Assembly (NCBI RefSeq): GCF_014899185.1
Contig: NZ_CP045201.1
Location: 976,501-1,040,500 of the forward strand
Reading direction: 5' to 3'
DNA: 64,000 nt
DNA from: Pseudooceanicola spongiae
Lineage (GTDB): Bacteria > Pseudomonadota > Alphaproteobacteria > Rhodobacterales > Rhodobacteraceae
The notes under the pieces are model-generated. The model searched no databases and had not been told where the DNA came from. It saw nothing but the letters and a program-made list of their open reading frames with translations. Every line of letters starts with the position of its first letter. Within the stretch, counting starts at the first letter, position 1. Shown piece by piece: positions 37,381 through 47,434 of this stretch. Position numbers and translations under genes: made by a program.

Positions 37381-37986
37381 GTGCAGAATAGCCACCTCCT
37401 CGCCTCGCTGATAGGGTCGCGTATCTGTCACGATCTGATTTCCCCCGTGGGTGCCATTCAGAACGGCATCGAACTGCTGGCGCTCGAAGGCGCGGTCCGG
37501 GGCCCCGAGATGCTGCTGATCTCGGATTCCGTCAGCGCCGCCTCCGCCAAGATCCGCTTTCTGCGCGTCGCGTTCGGACTTCCCGGGCATGGGCAAAAGA
37601 TCGGCCCGCTTGAGGTGACGCGCATTCTCGATGACCTCAGCCAGTCCGGCCGCGTCACCTTTGACTGGACGCCACAGGGCAGTTTTGAGCGGTCTGACAT
37701 TCAGGAGGTCTTCCTGGCGCTGCTCTGCCTTGAAAGCGCGATGCCCTTCGGTGGCACCATCACCGTGACCCGCCCCGATGACAGCGCCGTCGGGTGGGAA
37801 GTTTCGGGCCCGGCGCAAACAGCGCGCCCCGACCCTGCGGTTTGGAAAACCCTTCAGACTGGCGATGGCGCCGATGCGGTCATGCCCGCACATGTGCAGT
37901 TCGCCCTGCTGCCCGCGCTGGTGAAAGAGCGATTCGGCGCGATCCGGCTGATCGAGACCGACGTCAGTCTGACCATCCAATTCTAG
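37381..37986 (+). CDS. chpT: Histidine phosphotransferase ChpT
   Basis: 201 residues from GTG 37381. The phospho-accepting histidine is H17 in RICHDLISPVGAIQNG; the rest is a histidine-kinase-like fold without the ATP-binding motifs, as in ChpT. It passes phosphate from the hybrid kinase CckA to CtrA (and CpdR), which in Rhodobacterales controls motility, gene transfer agents and cell-cycle traits. Only chpT of that relay is in this window. Confidence 0.88.
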   Translation: MQNSHLLASLIGSRICHDLISPVGAIQNGIELLALEGAVRGPEMLLISDSVSAASAKIRFLRVAFGLPGHGQKIGPLEVTRILDDLSQSGRVTFDWTPQGSFERSDIQEVFLALLCLESAMPFGGTITVTRPDDSAVGWEVSGPAQTARPDPAVWKTLQTGDGADAVMPAHVQFALLPALVKERFGAIRLIETDVSLTIQF

Positions 37987-37996
37987 CGGCCAAAGA

Positions 37997-38032
37997 GGAG
38001 GGGTGCAAAAGGTCTCCCTCTGCGCCCCCTCC
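37997..38032. terminator. Hairpin between convergent chpT and proA
   Basis: GGAGGGGTGCA (37997-38007) pairs with TGCGCCCCCTCC (38021-38032), with one bulge and one mismatch, between stop codons 64 bp apart. It could end both transcripts; T-runs are weak. Confidence 0.45.
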
Positions 38033-38049
38033 ATCTCACCCATTTCGTC

Positions 38050-39315
38050 CTAGTCGCGCAGACTGCCGTTTCCGACCACCAGATATTTGAAGCTTGTCAG
38101 CTGCTCGGCTCCGACCGGGCCACGCGCATGCATCTTGCCGGTGGCGATGCCGATTTCGGCGCCCATGCCAAATTCGCCGCCATCGGCGAACTGGGTCGAG
38201 GCGTTGCGCATCAGTATGGCACTGTCGAGCCGCTCAAAGAACCGCGACGCCACCGCATCATCCGCCGTGACGATCGCATCGGTGTGGTTGGAGCCATAGG
38301 TGCGGATATGGGCAATCGCGTCATCGACCCCATCCACCACCTTGGCCGCACAGATCATGTCGAGGAATTCATGCCCGAAATCATCGGGTTGCGCCTCAAT
38401 GACGCCCTCGATCGCGGCCAAATCCCCTGCCCCACGCACCTCCACACCGGCCTGTACAAGCGCATCGATGACAAGGCTGCCGTGGGCCGCATAAAACGCC
38501 CGGTCGACCAGCAGACACTCCATCGAGCCGCAGATCCCTGTGCGCCGCGTCTTGGCGTTCAGCACGATCTCGACCGCCATCGCAGGATTGGCATCAGCCC
38601 CGACGTAGATGTGGCAAATCCCTTCAAGATGGGCAAACACCGGCACCCGCGCCTCGCGCTGCACCAGACCGACCAGCCCCTTGCCGCCGCGCGGCACGAT
38701 CACGTCGATATAGCTTGTCATGGTCAGCATTTCGCTGACGGCGGCGCGGTCCCGCGTCGGCACCAGCTGAATGGCCGCCTCTGGCAGGCCCGCCGATACC
38801 AGCCCCTCAACGAGGCATTGGTGGATCATGGACGAGGAATGAAAGCTCTCGGAGCCACCGCGCAGGATCACCGCATTACCGGATTTCAGGCACAGTGCAC
38901 CGGCATCGGCAGTCACGTTCGGGCGGCTCTCGTAGATCACGCCAATCACCCCAAGCGGCGTGCGCACCCGGCTGATATGCAGACCCGAGGGCATGTCCCA
39001 TTCGGTCAGCACTTCGCCGACCGGATCGCGTTGTTCTGCAATCGCGCGCAGGCTGTCGATGATGCCACGGACACGGTCTTCGTCCAGCTTCAGACGGTCC
39101 ATCATCGCCGGGCTCAGGCCCTTTTCAGCGCCATACGCCATATCTTTGGCATTGGCCTCAAGGATCGCGGCCATGTTGCGCTGAACGGCTTCAGCCGCGC
39201 CAATCAGTGCCGCATGTTTGCGCTCTGCACTTGCAAAGGCCAGCTCGGCTGCGGCGGCCTTGGCGGCATGCCCGATACGTTCCATCAGGCTGTGAACGTC
39301 TTCCCCGTCTTTCAT
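38050..39315 (-). CDS. proA: Glutamate-5-semialdehyde dehydrogenase (gamma-glutamyl phosphate reductase)
   Basis: 421 residues of the aldehyde dehydrogenase fold. [28 protein letters not shown] binds NADPH; the catalytic cysteine is in [15 protein letters not shown]. It reduces gamma-glutamyl phosphate, the second step of proline synthesis. The start overlaps the proB stop as ATGA (39315-39312), consistent with a coupled enzyme pair. Confidence 0.96.
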   Translation of the reverse strand: MKDGEDVHSLMERIGHAAKAAAAELAFASAERKHAALIGAAEAVQRNMAAILEANAKDMAYGAEKGLSPAMMDRLKLDEDRVRGIIDSLRAIAEQRDPVGEVLTEWDMPSGLHISRVRTPLGVIGVIYESRPNVTADAGALCLKSGNAVILRGGSESFHSSSMIHQCLVEGLVSAGLPEAAIQLVPTRDRAAVSEMLTMTSYIDVIVPRGGKGLVGLVQREARVPVFAHLEGICHIYVGADANPAMAVEIVLNAKTRRTGICGSMECLLVDRAFYAAHGSLVIDALVQAGVEVRGAGDLAAIEGVIEAQPDDFGHEFLDMICAAKVVDGVDDAIAHIRTYGSNHTDAIVTADDAVASRFFERLDSAILMRNASTQFADGGEFGMGAEIGIATGKMHARGPVGAEQLTSFKYLVVGNGSLRD

Positions 39316-40484
39316 ATCGTCTCTCCCGTCCCCAAGATCTCACTCTGCGCCGAGGCGTGGCCAAACTGAGCGCGATGGCTCAGGACCATGTCATCGCGGT
39401 GCACCAGCGCGGCGCGGCCCGGATAGCCCAGGATCGCCTCGATTTCCTGGCTGCGATGGCCCGCCAGCGCCTGCGCTTCATCCAGCGTATAGCGCGTCAA
39501 CCCCTGGCCGAGGATATCCCCGCCCGGCCCGACAATCTCCACCGGATCGCCACGGCCAAAGCGGCCTGTCACCCGCGTGACACCCGCAGGCAGCAGAGAC
39601 CGCCCCTGTTCCAGCGCCCGCACAGCGCCCGCGTCGACGATGATCTGCCCGCGCGTCTTCATCGCGACGATCCAGCCCTTGCGCGCCGCTTGCGGATCGC
39701 CCTGTGCGGTGAACCAGGTCGACGGTGCGCCGTTCTGCAAAGCTTTCAGTGGGTTGGTCCGTGATCCTAATGTGATTGCCATGGCGCAGCCTGCCGAAGT
39801 TGCGGTCTTTGCGGCCATCACTTTGGTCTTCATCCCGCCCTTGGACAGGCTTGATGCGGCGTCGCCCGCCATCGCCTCGATCTCGGGGGTGATATGTTCG
39901 ATCACGTCCAGACGCCGGGCGGTCGGATCCAGATTGGGGTTCGCCGTGTACAGCCCATCGACGTCCGACAGCAGCACCAGCCGGTCCGCCCCGACCGTCA
40001 CCGCGACCTGCGCGGCAAGGCGATCGTTGTCGCCATAGCGGATCTCATCCGTCGCGATGGTGTCGTTTTCATTGACGATCGGCACCGCGCCAAGGCTCAG
40101 CAGCTGATCCAGAGTAGCACGAGAGTTGAGGTAGCGGCGCCGGTTCTCGCTGTCTTCCAGCGTCACCAGCACCTGCGCGACGATGATCCCGTGCGCGCCG
40201 AGCGCCTTGTCATAGGCCGCGGCCAGACCGATCTGGCCCACGGCCGCAGCCGCCTGCGCCTGTTCCAGCGGCAGCGCGCCAAGCCCGAGGCCCAACACGC
40301 CGCGTCCAAGCGCGATAGAGCCGGAGGAGACCAGAACAACCTCGGTCCCGCTGTCGCGCAAAGCAGCGACATCCTGCGCGAGGCCTGTCAGCCAACCCTC
40401 GCGCAGACGTCCGGTAGAGGAGTCGACCAACAGGGCCGACCCGATTTTAACAACGACACGTTTTGCACCTGTCAGGGACGCCAC
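39312..40484 (-). CDS. proB: Glutamate 5-kinase with PUA domain
   Basis: 390 residues; amino-acid kinase domain ([51 protein letters not shown]) up to about 260, then a C-terminal PUA domain ([24 protein letters not shown]). It makes gamma-glutamyl phosphate, the first and feedback-controlled proline step. It overlaps the obgE stop by 13 bp. Confidence 0.96.
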   Translation of the reverse strand: MASLTGAKRVVVKIGSALLVDSSTGRLREGWLTGLAQDVAALRDSGTEVVLVSSGSIALGRGVLGLGLGALPLEQAQAAAAVGQIGLAAAYDKALGAHGIIVAQVLVTLEDSENRRRYLNSRATLDQLLSLGAVPIVNENDTIATDEIRYGDNDRLAAQVAVTVGADRLVLLSDVDGLYTANPNLDPTARRLDVIEHITPEIEAMAGDAASSLSKGGMKTKVMAAKTATSAGCAMAITLGSRTNPLKALQNGAPSTWFTAQGDPQAARKGWIVAMKTRGQIIVDAGAVRALEQGRSLLPAGVTRVTGRFGRGDPVEIVGPGGDILGQGLTRYTLDEAQALAGHRSQEIEAILGYPGRAALVHRDDMVLSHRAQFGHASAQSEILGTGETI

Positions 40485-41515
40485 GCCTCATCCTCCTCGG
40501 CCTCGAGGCCATTGCGTTCTTTCAGACGGTTTGCGTCGATTTTCGAGCGCAGCGCCCGCAGAACCTCTGTCAGCCCTTCGCCCGAGGCGCCGGACATGAA
40601 CATCACCGGCCCGCCGGTGACTTCCTCAAGGAAGGTCCGCTGCATCTCGCGCAGCTCGTCATCCAGAGCATCGATCTTGTTCAGAACCGTAATACGCGGC
40701 TTGTCGACCAGCCCTTCGCCATAGGCATTCAGCTCGCCGATGATCGTCTCGTAATCGTCGGCAACCTCGTCCGAGGTGCCATCGACGAGATGCAGCAGAA
40801 CCGCACAGCGCTCGACATGGCCGAGAAACATGTCGCCAAGGCCCCGCCCTTCGGAGGCGCCCTCGATCAGGCCGGGAATATCGGCGACGACGAACTCAAC
40901 GCCATCGACCCCAACAACCCCGAGGTTCGGGTGCAGCGTGGTAAATGGATAATCCGCCACTTTCGGGCGCGCGTTGGAGGTCGCCGCCAGAAACGTCGAC
41001 TTGCCCGCGTTCGGCAGGCCCAGCAGACCAACGTCGGCGATCAGCTTCAGGCGCAGCCAGATGGTGCGCTCGATTTCTTCCTGACCGGGGTTGGCGCGGC
41101 GCGGCGCCTGGTTCACCGAGGTCTTGAAGTGCGCGTTGCCGAAGCCGCCGTTGCCGCCCTTGGCCAGCATCACGCGTTGACCGACTTCGGTCATGTCGGC
41201 GATGACGGTCTCTTCGTCCTCATCGAGGATTTCGGTGCCGACGGGCACGCGCAGGATGATGTCTTCGCCATCGGCACCGGTGCGCAGGTTGCCCATGCCA
41301 CCCTGCCCGTTGCGGGCAAAAAAGTGCTGTTGATAGCGGAAATCGATCAGCGTGTTCAGGCCGTCCACGGCCTCGGCGATGACATCGCCACCGCGTCCGC
41401 CGTTGCCGCCGTTGGGTCCACCGAATTCGATGTACTTCTCGCGCCGGAACGAGATGCTGCCGTTACCGCCAGCACCCGACCGGATATAGACCTTTGCGAG
41501 ATCGAGGAATTTCAT
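40472..41515 (-). CDS. obgE: GTPase ObgE/CgtA
   Basis: 347 residues. The glycine-rich Obg fold covers about 1-158 ([25 protein letters not shown]), followed by the G domain: GLPNAGKST (G1), [10 protein letters not shown] (G2 region), DIPGLIEGA (G3) and NKIDALD (G4). It acts in late 50S assembly and the stringent response. The variable C-terminal domain is short. Its place after rplU and rpmA is the classic arrangement. Confidence 0.96.
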   Translation of the reverse strand: MKFLDLAKVYIRSGAGGNGSISFRREKYIEFGGPNGGNGGRGGDVIAEAVDGLNTLIDFRYQQHFFARNGQGGMGNLRTGADGEDIILRVPVGTEILDEDEETVIADMTEVGQRVMLAKGGNGGFGNAHFKTSVNQAPRRANPGQEEIERTIWLRLKLIADVGLLGLPNAGKSTFLAATSNARPKVADYPFTTLHPNLGVVGVDGVEFVVADIPGLIEGASEGRGLGDMFLGHVERCAVLLHLVDGTSDEVADDYETIIGELNAYGEGLVDKPRITVLNKIDALDDELREMQRTFLEEVTGGPVMFMSGASGEGLTEVLRALRSKIDANRLKERNGLEAEEDEAWRP

Positions 41516-41563
41516 TGTCTCACTCCTACCGCAAAGGTGCTCTAGCTCAGCGCACCGGACGGC

Positions 41564-42103
41564 TCAATCGAGTTTTCGTATATAAGTCCACGTGGCCACA
41601 GTTGCGGCCCGGGCCACCGAATAGGTTTCTGCATCGCCCACGTATTCAAAACCGTTTTTGGTCAGAACACGGGCCGAGGCCGGGTTGTCTTGGAACACGC
41701 TGGCAAAGATCGACCGATCTGCCAACGGATTTGCCTGCACGAGAGCCGTGACGGCCGCCGAGGCGACACTGGCGTTCCACCAGGCAGGGGCCACCCAATA
41801 GCCGATCTCGGACTGTGCGTCTTCAATCCGCTTCAGGCTGATGATGCCTTTCAGCTCCGCGCCGCCGAAACGGCTCGAATCCATCGCCCAGATCACCTCA
41901 TGCGGGTTCGGGGCCATGGCGCGGGCGATGAACGACTCGGTCGTGCCCGGCGGCAGCGGATGCGGCACCGAGGTGGTCATATTGGCCACCCGTGGATCTG
42001 CCGCATACATGCCGATCAGACCCGTATCCGACAGCCGCAGCGGCCGCAAATCCAGTCCCTCGGCTTCGATCACCGGCTGGGCGATCATCATGTCGTCGTT
42101 CAT
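41564..42103 (-). CDS. GNAT acetyltransferase, RimJ/RimL type
   Basis: 179 residues: LDLRPLRLSDTGLI at the start, then ISLKRIEDAQSEIGYWVAPAWWN and SIFASVFQDNPASARVLTKNGFEYVG, the typical RimJ/RimL pattern. Substrate is probably a protein N-terminus or a small amine. Located between rpmA and obgE in the ribosomal operon, a position often taken by a GNAT gene in this family. Confidence 0.85.
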   Translation of the reverse strand: MNDDMMIAQPVIEAEGLDLRPLRLSDTGLIGMYAADPRVANMTTSVPHPLPPGTTESFIARAMAPNPHEVIWAMDSSRFGGAELKGIISLKRIEDAQSEIGYWVAPAWWNASVASAAVTALVQANPLADRSIFASVFQDNPASARVLTKNGFEYVGDAETYSVARAATVATWTYIRKLD

Positions 42104-42219
42104 GTGGTGTTCCTCCTGCTGAGGGTTCGACTGGGAAGGCCCATATCGCCACCGAAAACGGCGAAGGGGACCGGCGCTATTGCCGATCCCCTTCTTGTCA
42201 TCATGTGATGAAGGTCGGC

Positions 42220-42489
42220 TTACTCAGCGGCCTCGGCCACTGGCATGACCGAAATGAAGGTACGACCCTTGAGGCCCTTGCGGAACTCAACGTTGCCTTC
42301 AACGGTTGCGAAGATCGTGTGATCCTTGCCCATGCCAACGCCCATGCCCGGATACCATTTGGTACCGCGCTGACGCGCCAGGATGTTGCCGGGGATTACG
42401 GCTTCGCCGCCGTACTTCTTGATACCGAGGCGGCGACCGGCAGAGTCGCGACCGTTGCGGGATGAGCCGCCAGCTTTCTTGTGTGCCAT
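42220..42489 (-). CDS. rpmA: 50S ribosomal protein L27
   Basis: 89 residues, the normal length: [21 protein letters not shown] at the start (limited here to its conserved opening), then [16 protein letters not shown]27 reaches the peptidyl transferase centre. The N-terminus needs no maturation cleavage. 24 bp after rplU. Confidence 0.97.
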   Translation of the reverse strand: MAHKKAGGSSRNGRDSAGRRLGIKKYGGEAVIPGNILARQRGTKWYPGMGVGMGKDHTIFATVEGNVEFRKGLKGRTFISVMPVAEAAE

Positions 42490-42513
42490 ATCGGTGGTCT
42501 CCTTTTCCTGATC

Positions 42514-43101
42514 TTACTCGGCGAGGGCTTTGGCCTGATCGACCCAGCCTTCTTTTTCGATTTTGCCTTTCAGCGCCAGCTCTTCGTCGATGCGGGCGAT
42601 GTCAGCGTCGGTCCAAGCGGCAACCTGTGCGAAGCTGGTGATGCCAGCGTCGTTCAGTTTCGTGGCCATTGCGGGGCCAACACCGGACAGTTTCTTCAGA
42701 TCGTCACCACCGGCAGCGGCCGTGGTCGAAGCGGAGGACGAAACCGACCCCGAACCGATCGCAGCTTTGACACCGGAGTCATCTGCGCCAGAGGCCAGAA
42801 TGTCCGTGACACGGATCAGGGTCAGCTTCTGACGGTGACCCTTGGTGCGCTTGGACGAGTGCTTCCGGCGACGTTTGACGAAGTGGATGAGTTTCTCACC
42901 CTTGATCTGGTCGACGACTTCGGCCTGCACGCCGGCGCCAGCCACGAGGGGCGCGCCAACGGTGATCGTGTCACCACCCAGCATCAGGATGTCGTTGAAT
43001 TGGATCTTGTCACCAGCGTCAGCCGCCAGTTTCTCGACGCGCAACAGGTCACCGGACTGGACCTTGTATTGCTTGCCGCCGGTCTTGATAACCGCAAACA
43101 T
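42514..43101 (-). CDS. rplU: 50S ribosomal protein L21 with a C-terminal helix-hairpin-helix extension
   Basis: 195 residues. Residues 1-103 are ordinary L21 ([18 protein letters not shown] to [13 protein letters not shown]). A Ser/Ala-rich linker follows, then a helix-hairpin-helix module ([38 protein letters not shown]) to the end. Bacterial L21 is usually about 103 residues; this tail is seen in many alphaproteobacteria. It may bind rRNA or DNA. First gene of the rplU-rpmA-GNAT-obgE-proB-proA group; promoter at 43261-43289. Confidence 0.95.
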   Translation of the reverse strand: MFAVIKTGGKQYKVQSGDLLRVEKLAADAGDKIQFNDILMLGGDTITVGAPLVAGAGVQAEVVDQIKGEKLIHFVKRRRKHSSKRTKGHRQKLTLIRVTDILASGADDSGVKAAIGSGSVSSSASTTAAAGGDDLKKLSGVGPAMATKLNDAGITSFAQVAAWTDADIARIDEELALKGKIEKEGWVDQAKALAE

Positions 43102-43260
43102 AGTGTTCTTCCTCTTCTGACGCGTCCTGCGGCCCCCTTGCGGGTGTTCGTGACCTTTGTCGTCAGAGCGGTCTCTGACAGGTCGCCTTTGAACAGCGCG
43201 CCCGTCGATGCGGGCGAAATTGAAATGCCCGGCAAGGCGTTTGCCCTCCGGGATGGGCGG

Positions 43261-43289
43261 CTTATCCTGTGTCAGGCCTGTCTTGTCAA
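43261..43289 (-). promoter_or_regulatory. Promoter of rplU
   Basis: On the minus strand a perfect TTGACA (43289-43284) and GATAAG (43266-43261) are 17 bp apart. The start point would give a leader of about 150 nt before rplU, long enough for feedback control by a ribosomal protein. Confidence 0.65.
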
Positions 43290-43324
43290 GCCCTGCACGC
43301 CCGTCGCCGGGCGGCAAATCACGC

Positions 43325-44188
43325 TCACAATTCCTGCCCCGACATCAAGGACGAGATCGACTGCCCCAGCGAACGGTAGATGTCGTTGTAGAGCATGCCG
43401 AAGCCGTCGAACAGCACCTGGTTCAGCGCCGCACCCGCGTCGCTTCTCGACAGATCGACATAGGCCTGCAGGTCGGCGCGCGCCAGCCCACCATAGGCCT
43501 GCAGCAGGTAACCGTTCAGCCAGCGCGCCGAGTCCGCCCGCGTTTCCTCTTCCTGCTCCCAGACATCCGACAGGATCTGCGTCTCGTCGATGTCATAGCC
43601 ACCACCCTCGATCAGCCCGAGGTAGAAGTTGTAATTCGCCGTCAGCGCGCCGCTGACATTCTGCTCGACCAGATCATTGGCCGCGATATAGCCCCCGATC
43701 AGACGTCCCAGTTCCGGATCGCGGGCCGCGATATCCTCGCCGCGTGTCTCTGCGGCGTCCTCGATCCCGTCGTCCAGAAAATCACGGCGTGCGGTCAGTT
43801 CCGCCGGCACTAGCCGGACGCCCGCGCCCTCGCTGAAAAAAGCGATCAGCTGCGCCATCTGCGCGTCCGAGGCCCGGCTCTCAAGCCCCGAGACGAAAGC
43901 GCCCCGCATCACCCCGTCCATCGTCGCGACGTCGTAGATCTGCTGCACGCGGGCGTCGAAGCTGGTCACGACACGGTTGGGGAAATACTCCTCCGCCATG
44001 TCCGCGCCCAGCTTCAGCCCCTCCTTGCGCATCACGCCCAGCAGCTCCGGCATCTCCATCAGCTCATAGAGCGCCTCAGCCTGCCCAGTGTCGGCGGCGG
44101 CGGGGTGTCCCGCCAGCACGCCACAGCTCAGCACGCCCCAGATCAGGGCGAGGTTCAGCACACCACGCGACAGGTGCACCCGCGGCAC
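43325..44188 (-). CDS. DUF2059 protein (exported), copy 2
   Basis: 287 residues with a signal peptide (cleavage near HPAAA-DT). It contains the DUF2059 pattern of helical hairpins ([37 protein letters not shown]). Follows its paralogue by 3 bp. Acidic C-terminal half. Periplasmic; function unknown. Confidence 0.75.
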   Translation of the reverse strand: MPRVHLSRGVLNLALIWGVLSCGVLAGHPAAADTGQAEALYELMEMPELLGVMRKEGLKLGADMAEEYFPNRVVTSFDARVQQIYDVATMDGVMRGAFVSGLESRASDAQMAQLIAFFSEGAGVRLVPAELTARRDFLDDGIEDAAETRGEDIAARDPELGRLIGGYIAANDLVEQNVSGALTANYNFYLGLIEGGGYDIDETQILSDVWEQEEETRADSARWLNGYLLQAYGGLARADLQAYVDLSRSDAGAALNQVLFDGFGMLYNDIYRSLGQSISSLMSGQEL

Positions 44189-44191
44189 GCT

Positions 44192-45106
44192 TTACAGATC
44201 CTGCGCCGGCTGGATGCCATGCAGACGGGCCGCCACCGCTTCAAAGCGGTTCGCCATGATCTCGTATTGCACCGCGTTCATCAGGTCATAGACGCGCTGC
44301 ATCCCCGGATCTTCCAGCGCCTTGGCATAGGTCGCCAGCTCCTCGGTGGTGAAATCGCGATAGGTATAGGCGGAGTTGGCCAGCGCCTGCGCCTTGTTGG
44401 CATCGCGCATCGCCTCGGCTTGCGTCAGCAGAGACTGTTTCAGCGCCTCATCATCCACCTTGAACTCGATCACACCGGCATCGCGCGCCGCGGTCAGAAA
44501 CCGGAACTGGATCTCGACAATCGCCTTCTCGGAGTTGTCCGAGCTGTCGACCGCCCGGTTCAGCCGGTCCAGCTCGGCGATCCGATCGGTTTCGCCCTCG
44601 TTGAGAATCCGGTCCAGCTCGGCCGCGGCGTTCTCGGCCCGGTCATCGCGTTCCGCCATATGCGAGGTGTTTTCGGTCTCGACCAGACGCTTGCCCAGAT
44701 CCGAGCCATAGAAACCCTGCGCGACTTTCAGGTCGTCTTCCTTGATCGTGCCCTCAAGGATATCGATTCCCATGTCCTGCATGGTTTTGACGTCGAACAC
44801 GTCCTTGGTCAGAATCGTCCAGGTGGTGGCAAAATCCGACCCCTCCAGCCCCAGCATCTGCGGGCCCCCTGCCGCGGACAGCTTGATGCTCTCCAGCGCA
44901 ACGTCAAACCCGGTGATCTGCAGAAAGTTCTCCAGCTCCTCGCGGCTGGCTGCGCGTCCGGGCAGCGCCATCGCGGCCAGCAGCACCAATGCGCTCAGCC
45001 CCATCGTCAGCGCTGTCATTGCGCCGCGCAGGCCTGTCTGGGCCAATGCTGCATGGGCGCCTGCCCCCTTCGAACGCGCAACGGCTGCGGTATATGTCTT
45101 CATCAC
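44192..45106 (-). CDS. DUF2059-like exported protein, copy 1
   Basis: 304 residues, helical and charged, with the DUF2059-type unit KVAQGFYGSDLGKRLVETEN and a second unit FTTEELATYAKALEDPGMQRVYD. The signal sequence has its hydrophobic core at about 33-50, ending PGRAA. Starts ATG 45106 and 45103 both follow GGGAG; a later ATG (45019) would give a shorter signal peptide. Distantly similar to the next gene, so an old tandem duplication is likely. Function unknown. Confidence 0.7.
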   Translation of the reverse strand: MMKTYTAAVARSKGAGAHAALAQTGLRGAMTALTMGLSALVLLAAMALPGRAASREELENFLQITGFDVALESIKLSAAGGPQMLGLEGSDFATTWTILTKDVFDVKTMQDMGIDILEGTIKEDDLKVAQGFYGSDLGKRLVETENTSHMAERDDRAENAAAELDRILNEGETDRIAELDRLNRAVDSSDNSEKAIVEIQFRFLTAARDAGVIEFKVDDEALKQSLLTQAEAMRDANKAQALANSAYTYRDFTTEELATYAKALEDPGMQRVYDLMNAVQYEIMANRFEAVAARLHGIQPAQDL

Positions 45107-45242
45107 TCACTCTCCCTCAATGGGCACCTGATCGGCGAAATTCCTGCGCCACCCCCTGCCCGCGCACCTGCGCAGCCGGGTCGCGGCGGCCTCGACTGCA
45201 GAGCCTAGGGCAAATACATTCCCCCGCAATGCAAAACGCCTC

Positions 45243-45270
45243 TTGCACCCTCGGGCAATCGTGTTTAAAC
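45243..45270 (+). promoter_or_regulatory. Promoter of tRNA-Ser
   Basis: TTGCAC (45243-45248) and TTAAAC (45265-45270) are 16 bp apart, ending 18 bp before the tRNA. The same TTGCA-type -35 is seen before tRNA-Arg and gyrA. Confidence 0.5.
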
Positions 45271-45288
45271 GGCGCCCACCACACCAAC

Positions 45289-45378
45289 GGAGAGGTGCCG
45301 GAGTGGTCGAACGGGGCGGTCTCGAAAACCGTTGAGCCTTTACGGGTTCCCAGGGTTCGAATCCCTGTCTCTCCGCCA
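45289..45378 (+). tRNA. tRNA-Ser, anticodon CGA
   Basis: 90 nt with an encoded CCA. Acceptor GGAGAGG/TCTCTCC, anticodon stem GCGGT/ACCGT with loop CTCGAAA (anticodon CGA), a long variable arm typical of serine tRNAs, and T-arm CAGGG-TTCGAAT-CCCTG. It reads UCG. Confidence 0.96.
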
Positions 45379-45403
45379 CTTTCCCTACTCGGGAAAGTTT
45401 ATT
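45379..45403 (+). terminator. Terminator of tRNA-Ser
   Basis: CTTTCCC (45379-45385) pairs with GGGAAAG (45391-45397) across 5 nt, followed by TTTATT, directly after the CCA end. Confidence 0.75.
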
Positions 45404-45408
45404 CAAGA

Positions 45409-45458
45409 AAACCAGTCGTTTGGTCCATCCCCCTCGGGGGTGACCAACCGGCTGGTTT
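45409..45458 (-). terminator. Compound hairpin, probable pdxA-side terminator
   Basis: A 50-nt nested inverted repeat: AAACCAG/CTGGTTT, then TTGGTC/GACCAA, then CCCCC/GGGGG, with one internal loop. On the minus strand it is followed by TTTTCTTG. It lies 125 bp beyond the pdxA stop; another 8-bp hairpin (CGGGTGCG 45534-45541 with CGCACCCG 45550-45557) lies nearer. Confidence 0.6.
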
Positions 45459-45584
45459 CCTGTTTTACGCCCCTTCCAACCTCAATGACCGTCAGAGGCT
45501 GCTTTTCGCCGATGCTCCCGGCTGCGCAGGTTGCGGGTGCGTAGCTTGGCGCACCCGTGATCAACAGTTCGTCATCTGCGGGCG

Positions 45585-46592
45585 TCAGGCCCCGGCCCGT
45601 GCCGCCTCGGCCATCGCCGCCGCGTGCCGCAGCGCCAGCATCATCGAGGCCGGATCGGCGACGCCCTGCCCGGCAATATCGAACGCTGTGCCATGATCGG
45701 GCGAGGTCCGCACGAAAGGCAGACCCAGCGTGATGTTCACCCCCTGCTCCAGCCCGAGGTATTTCACCGGGATCAGCCCCTGATCGTGATACTGCGCCAC
45801 CACGACATCGAACTGTCCGCGGCGCGCCTGCATGAACACCGTATCGCCCGGCCAGGGCCCGCTGACGTCCATCCCCTCGGCCCGCGCCTGCGCAATGGCG
45901 GGAGCGATGATCTCGATCTCCTCGCGCCCAAACAGCCCGGATTCGCCCGCATGGGGGTTCAGCCCGGCCACAGCGATGCGCGGAGCCTCGATCCCAAACG
46001 CCCGGCACCCCTCATGCGCCAGCCGGATCGCGCGCATGTTGGCGTCGAAATCCGCCAGTTTGATGGCATCACGCAACGCCACATGGATCGTCACCAGCAC
46101 GGTGCGGATCACGTCATTGGCCAGCATCATCACCACTTCGACACCGCCTGCGTAGTGCGCCAGCATCTCGGTATGGCCCGGAAACGGCACGCCTGCGGCC
46201 GACAGGGCCTCCTTGTGGATCGGCGCCGTCACGACGCCTGCCACGCGGCCCGACATCGCCGCCTCGATGGCGGCACGAATCGCGTCAAAGGCCGCCTGAC
46301 CCGCGATCTGCGAGACCGCGCCATAGGGCACCGGCGCGACCATCTTGGCGCCGGTCTCGACCAGCCGCAGATGCCTGTCCGACAGCGCGGCCTCGCCCGG
46401 ATCGTTCACGATTTGAAGGGTGTAGTCGGGCGCCACCAGCGCCAGTGCCCGCGCGGCGAACACCCGATGCCCGAACAACACAGCGTCAGGGGCATCCTTG
46501 GCGATCATCGCGCGCAGGGCAATTTCAGGTCCGATCCCGGCGGGATCGCCAAGGGTCACGGCAAGCGGGGTATCGCGGGATATCTGTTTCAT
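45585..46592 (-). CDS. pdxA: 4-hydroxythreonine-4-phosphate dehydrogenase
   Basis: 335 residues. Metal-ligand histidines are in GHTEMLAHYAGG, NPHAGESGLFG and QYHDQGLIPVKYLG. It oxidises 4-phosphohydroxy-threonine in the DXP-dependent route to pyridoxal phosphate. The start is uncertain: ATG 46592, ATG 46604 and TTG 46610 are in frame; 46592 gives the usual distance to LGDPAGIGPE. Preceded by a short 17-bp tandem repeat. Confidence 0.94.
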   Translation of the reverse strand: MKQISRDTPLAVTLGDPAGIGPEIALRAMIAKDAPDAVLFGHRVFAARALALVAPDYTLQIVNDPGEAALSDRHLRLVETGAKMVAPVPYGAVSQIAGQAAFDAIRAAIEAAMSGRVAGVVTAPIHKEALSAAGVPFPGHTEMLAHYAGGVEVVMMLANDVIRTVLVTIHVALRDAIKLADFDANMRAIRLAHEGCRAFGIEAPRIAVAGLNPHAGESGLFGREEIEIIAPAIAQARAEGMDVSGPWPGDTVFMQARRGQFDVVVAQYHDQGLIPVKYLGLEQGVNITLGLPFVRTSPDHGTAFDIAGQGVADPASMMLALRHAAAMAEAARAGA

Positions 46593-46633
46593 ACCCCGCA
46601 CCATAGCCAAAGCCCGCGCCGCGAAAAGCCCGT

Positions 46634-46675
46634 TCTCAGGCCCCGTCTTCTCTCAGGCCCCGTCTTCTCTCAGGC
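46634..46675. repeat. 17-bp tandem repeat at the rlmE stop codon
   Basis: TCTCAGGCCCCGTCTTC occurs at 46634 and again at 46651, with the first 8 bp a third time at 46668. The rlmE stop codon (46672-46670) lies in the third, partial unit, so earlier units are copies of the gene's last bases. Slippage duplication is the simplest origin. Confidence 0.8.
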
Positions 46676-47425
46676 GTCGTCGTCGCTCTCGCTCTCGGCG
46701 TCGGTGCCACGCCCCCTGAACCCGGTCGCCACGACGAATTTCTCCGAAGAATCCGACCGCGACGACGGCGGCTTCATGTTCGCCACCTTGGTGAACTTCT
46801 GCTTCAGCAGCTTCTGCAGCTCTCCCTCGGTGCCCCCGGCCAGAACCTTGGCGACAAAGGTGCCACCCTCTTCCAGCACGTCGAACGCCAGATAGGCGGC
46901 GGCCTCGCAAAGCGCGATAATGCGCAGGTGGTCGGTCTGTTTGTGCCCCGAGGAGGAGGCCGCCATATCGCTCATCACGACATCGGCCCGTCCACCCAGC
47001 CATTCCTTGACCTGCAGATCCGCGTCATCGCTCATGAAGTCCAGCTGATAGACCTCAGCGCCCGGCACCGGATCGACCTCCTGAAGGTCAACCCCGACGA
47101 TCCGTCCAACCGCCTTGCCGCTCTTCTCGCCAAGCGCATTGATCCGTGGCACGGCGACCTGAATCCAGCCCCCCGGCGCACAGCCAAGGTCCAGCACCCG
47201 CGCGCCGGGCACCAGAAAGCGGAACTTGTCGTCCAGCTCCATGATCTTGAACGCGGCGCGCCCGCGATAGCCCTCGGCCTTGGCGCGCACCACATAAGGA
47301 TCGTTCAGCTGCCGTTGCAGCCACCGGGTCGAGGACAGAGTGCGCCCACGTGCGGTCTTCACCTTCACGGTCAGATCCCGCTGCCCCCGTCCGGAGGTAT
47401 TCTTGCCAGTCGGTTTCTTCGCCAC
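46670..47425 (-). CDS. rlmE: 23S rRNA (uridine2552-2'-O)-methyltransferase RlmE/FtsJ
   Basis: 251 residues from GTG 47425. The K-D-K-E catalytic set is present: K in AFKIMELD, D in VMSDMAAS, K in [10 protein letters not shown] in [14 protein letters not shown] motif [13 protein letters not shown]. The C-terminus is acidic (ESESDDDA). The GTG start gives the usual N-terminus [13 protein letters not shown] and has AGAGG 6 nt upstream; a TTG at 47449 would add residues encoded by the dispersed element and is less likely. Methylation occurs late in 50S maturation. Confidence 0.93.
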   Translation of the reverse strand: MAKKPTGKNTSGRGQRDLTVKVKTARGRTLSSTRWLQRQLNDPYVVRAKAEGYRGRAAFKIMELDDKFRFLVPGARVLDLGCAPGGWIQVAVPRINALGEKSGKAVGRIVGVDLQEVDPVPGAEVYQLDFMSDDADLQVKEWLGGRADVVMSDMAASSSGHKQTDHLRIIALCEAAAYLAFDVLEEGGTFVAKVLAGGTEGELQKLLKQKFTKVANMKPPSSRSDSSEKFVVATGFRGRGTDAESESDDDA

Positions 47426-47434
47426 GCCGCGCCT

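Noticed and set aside
37336-38043. Upstream extension of the DUF3553 frame across chpT on the other strand
   Set aside because: The part before ATG 37335 is antisense to chpT and has no domain; DUF3553 proteins are about this short.
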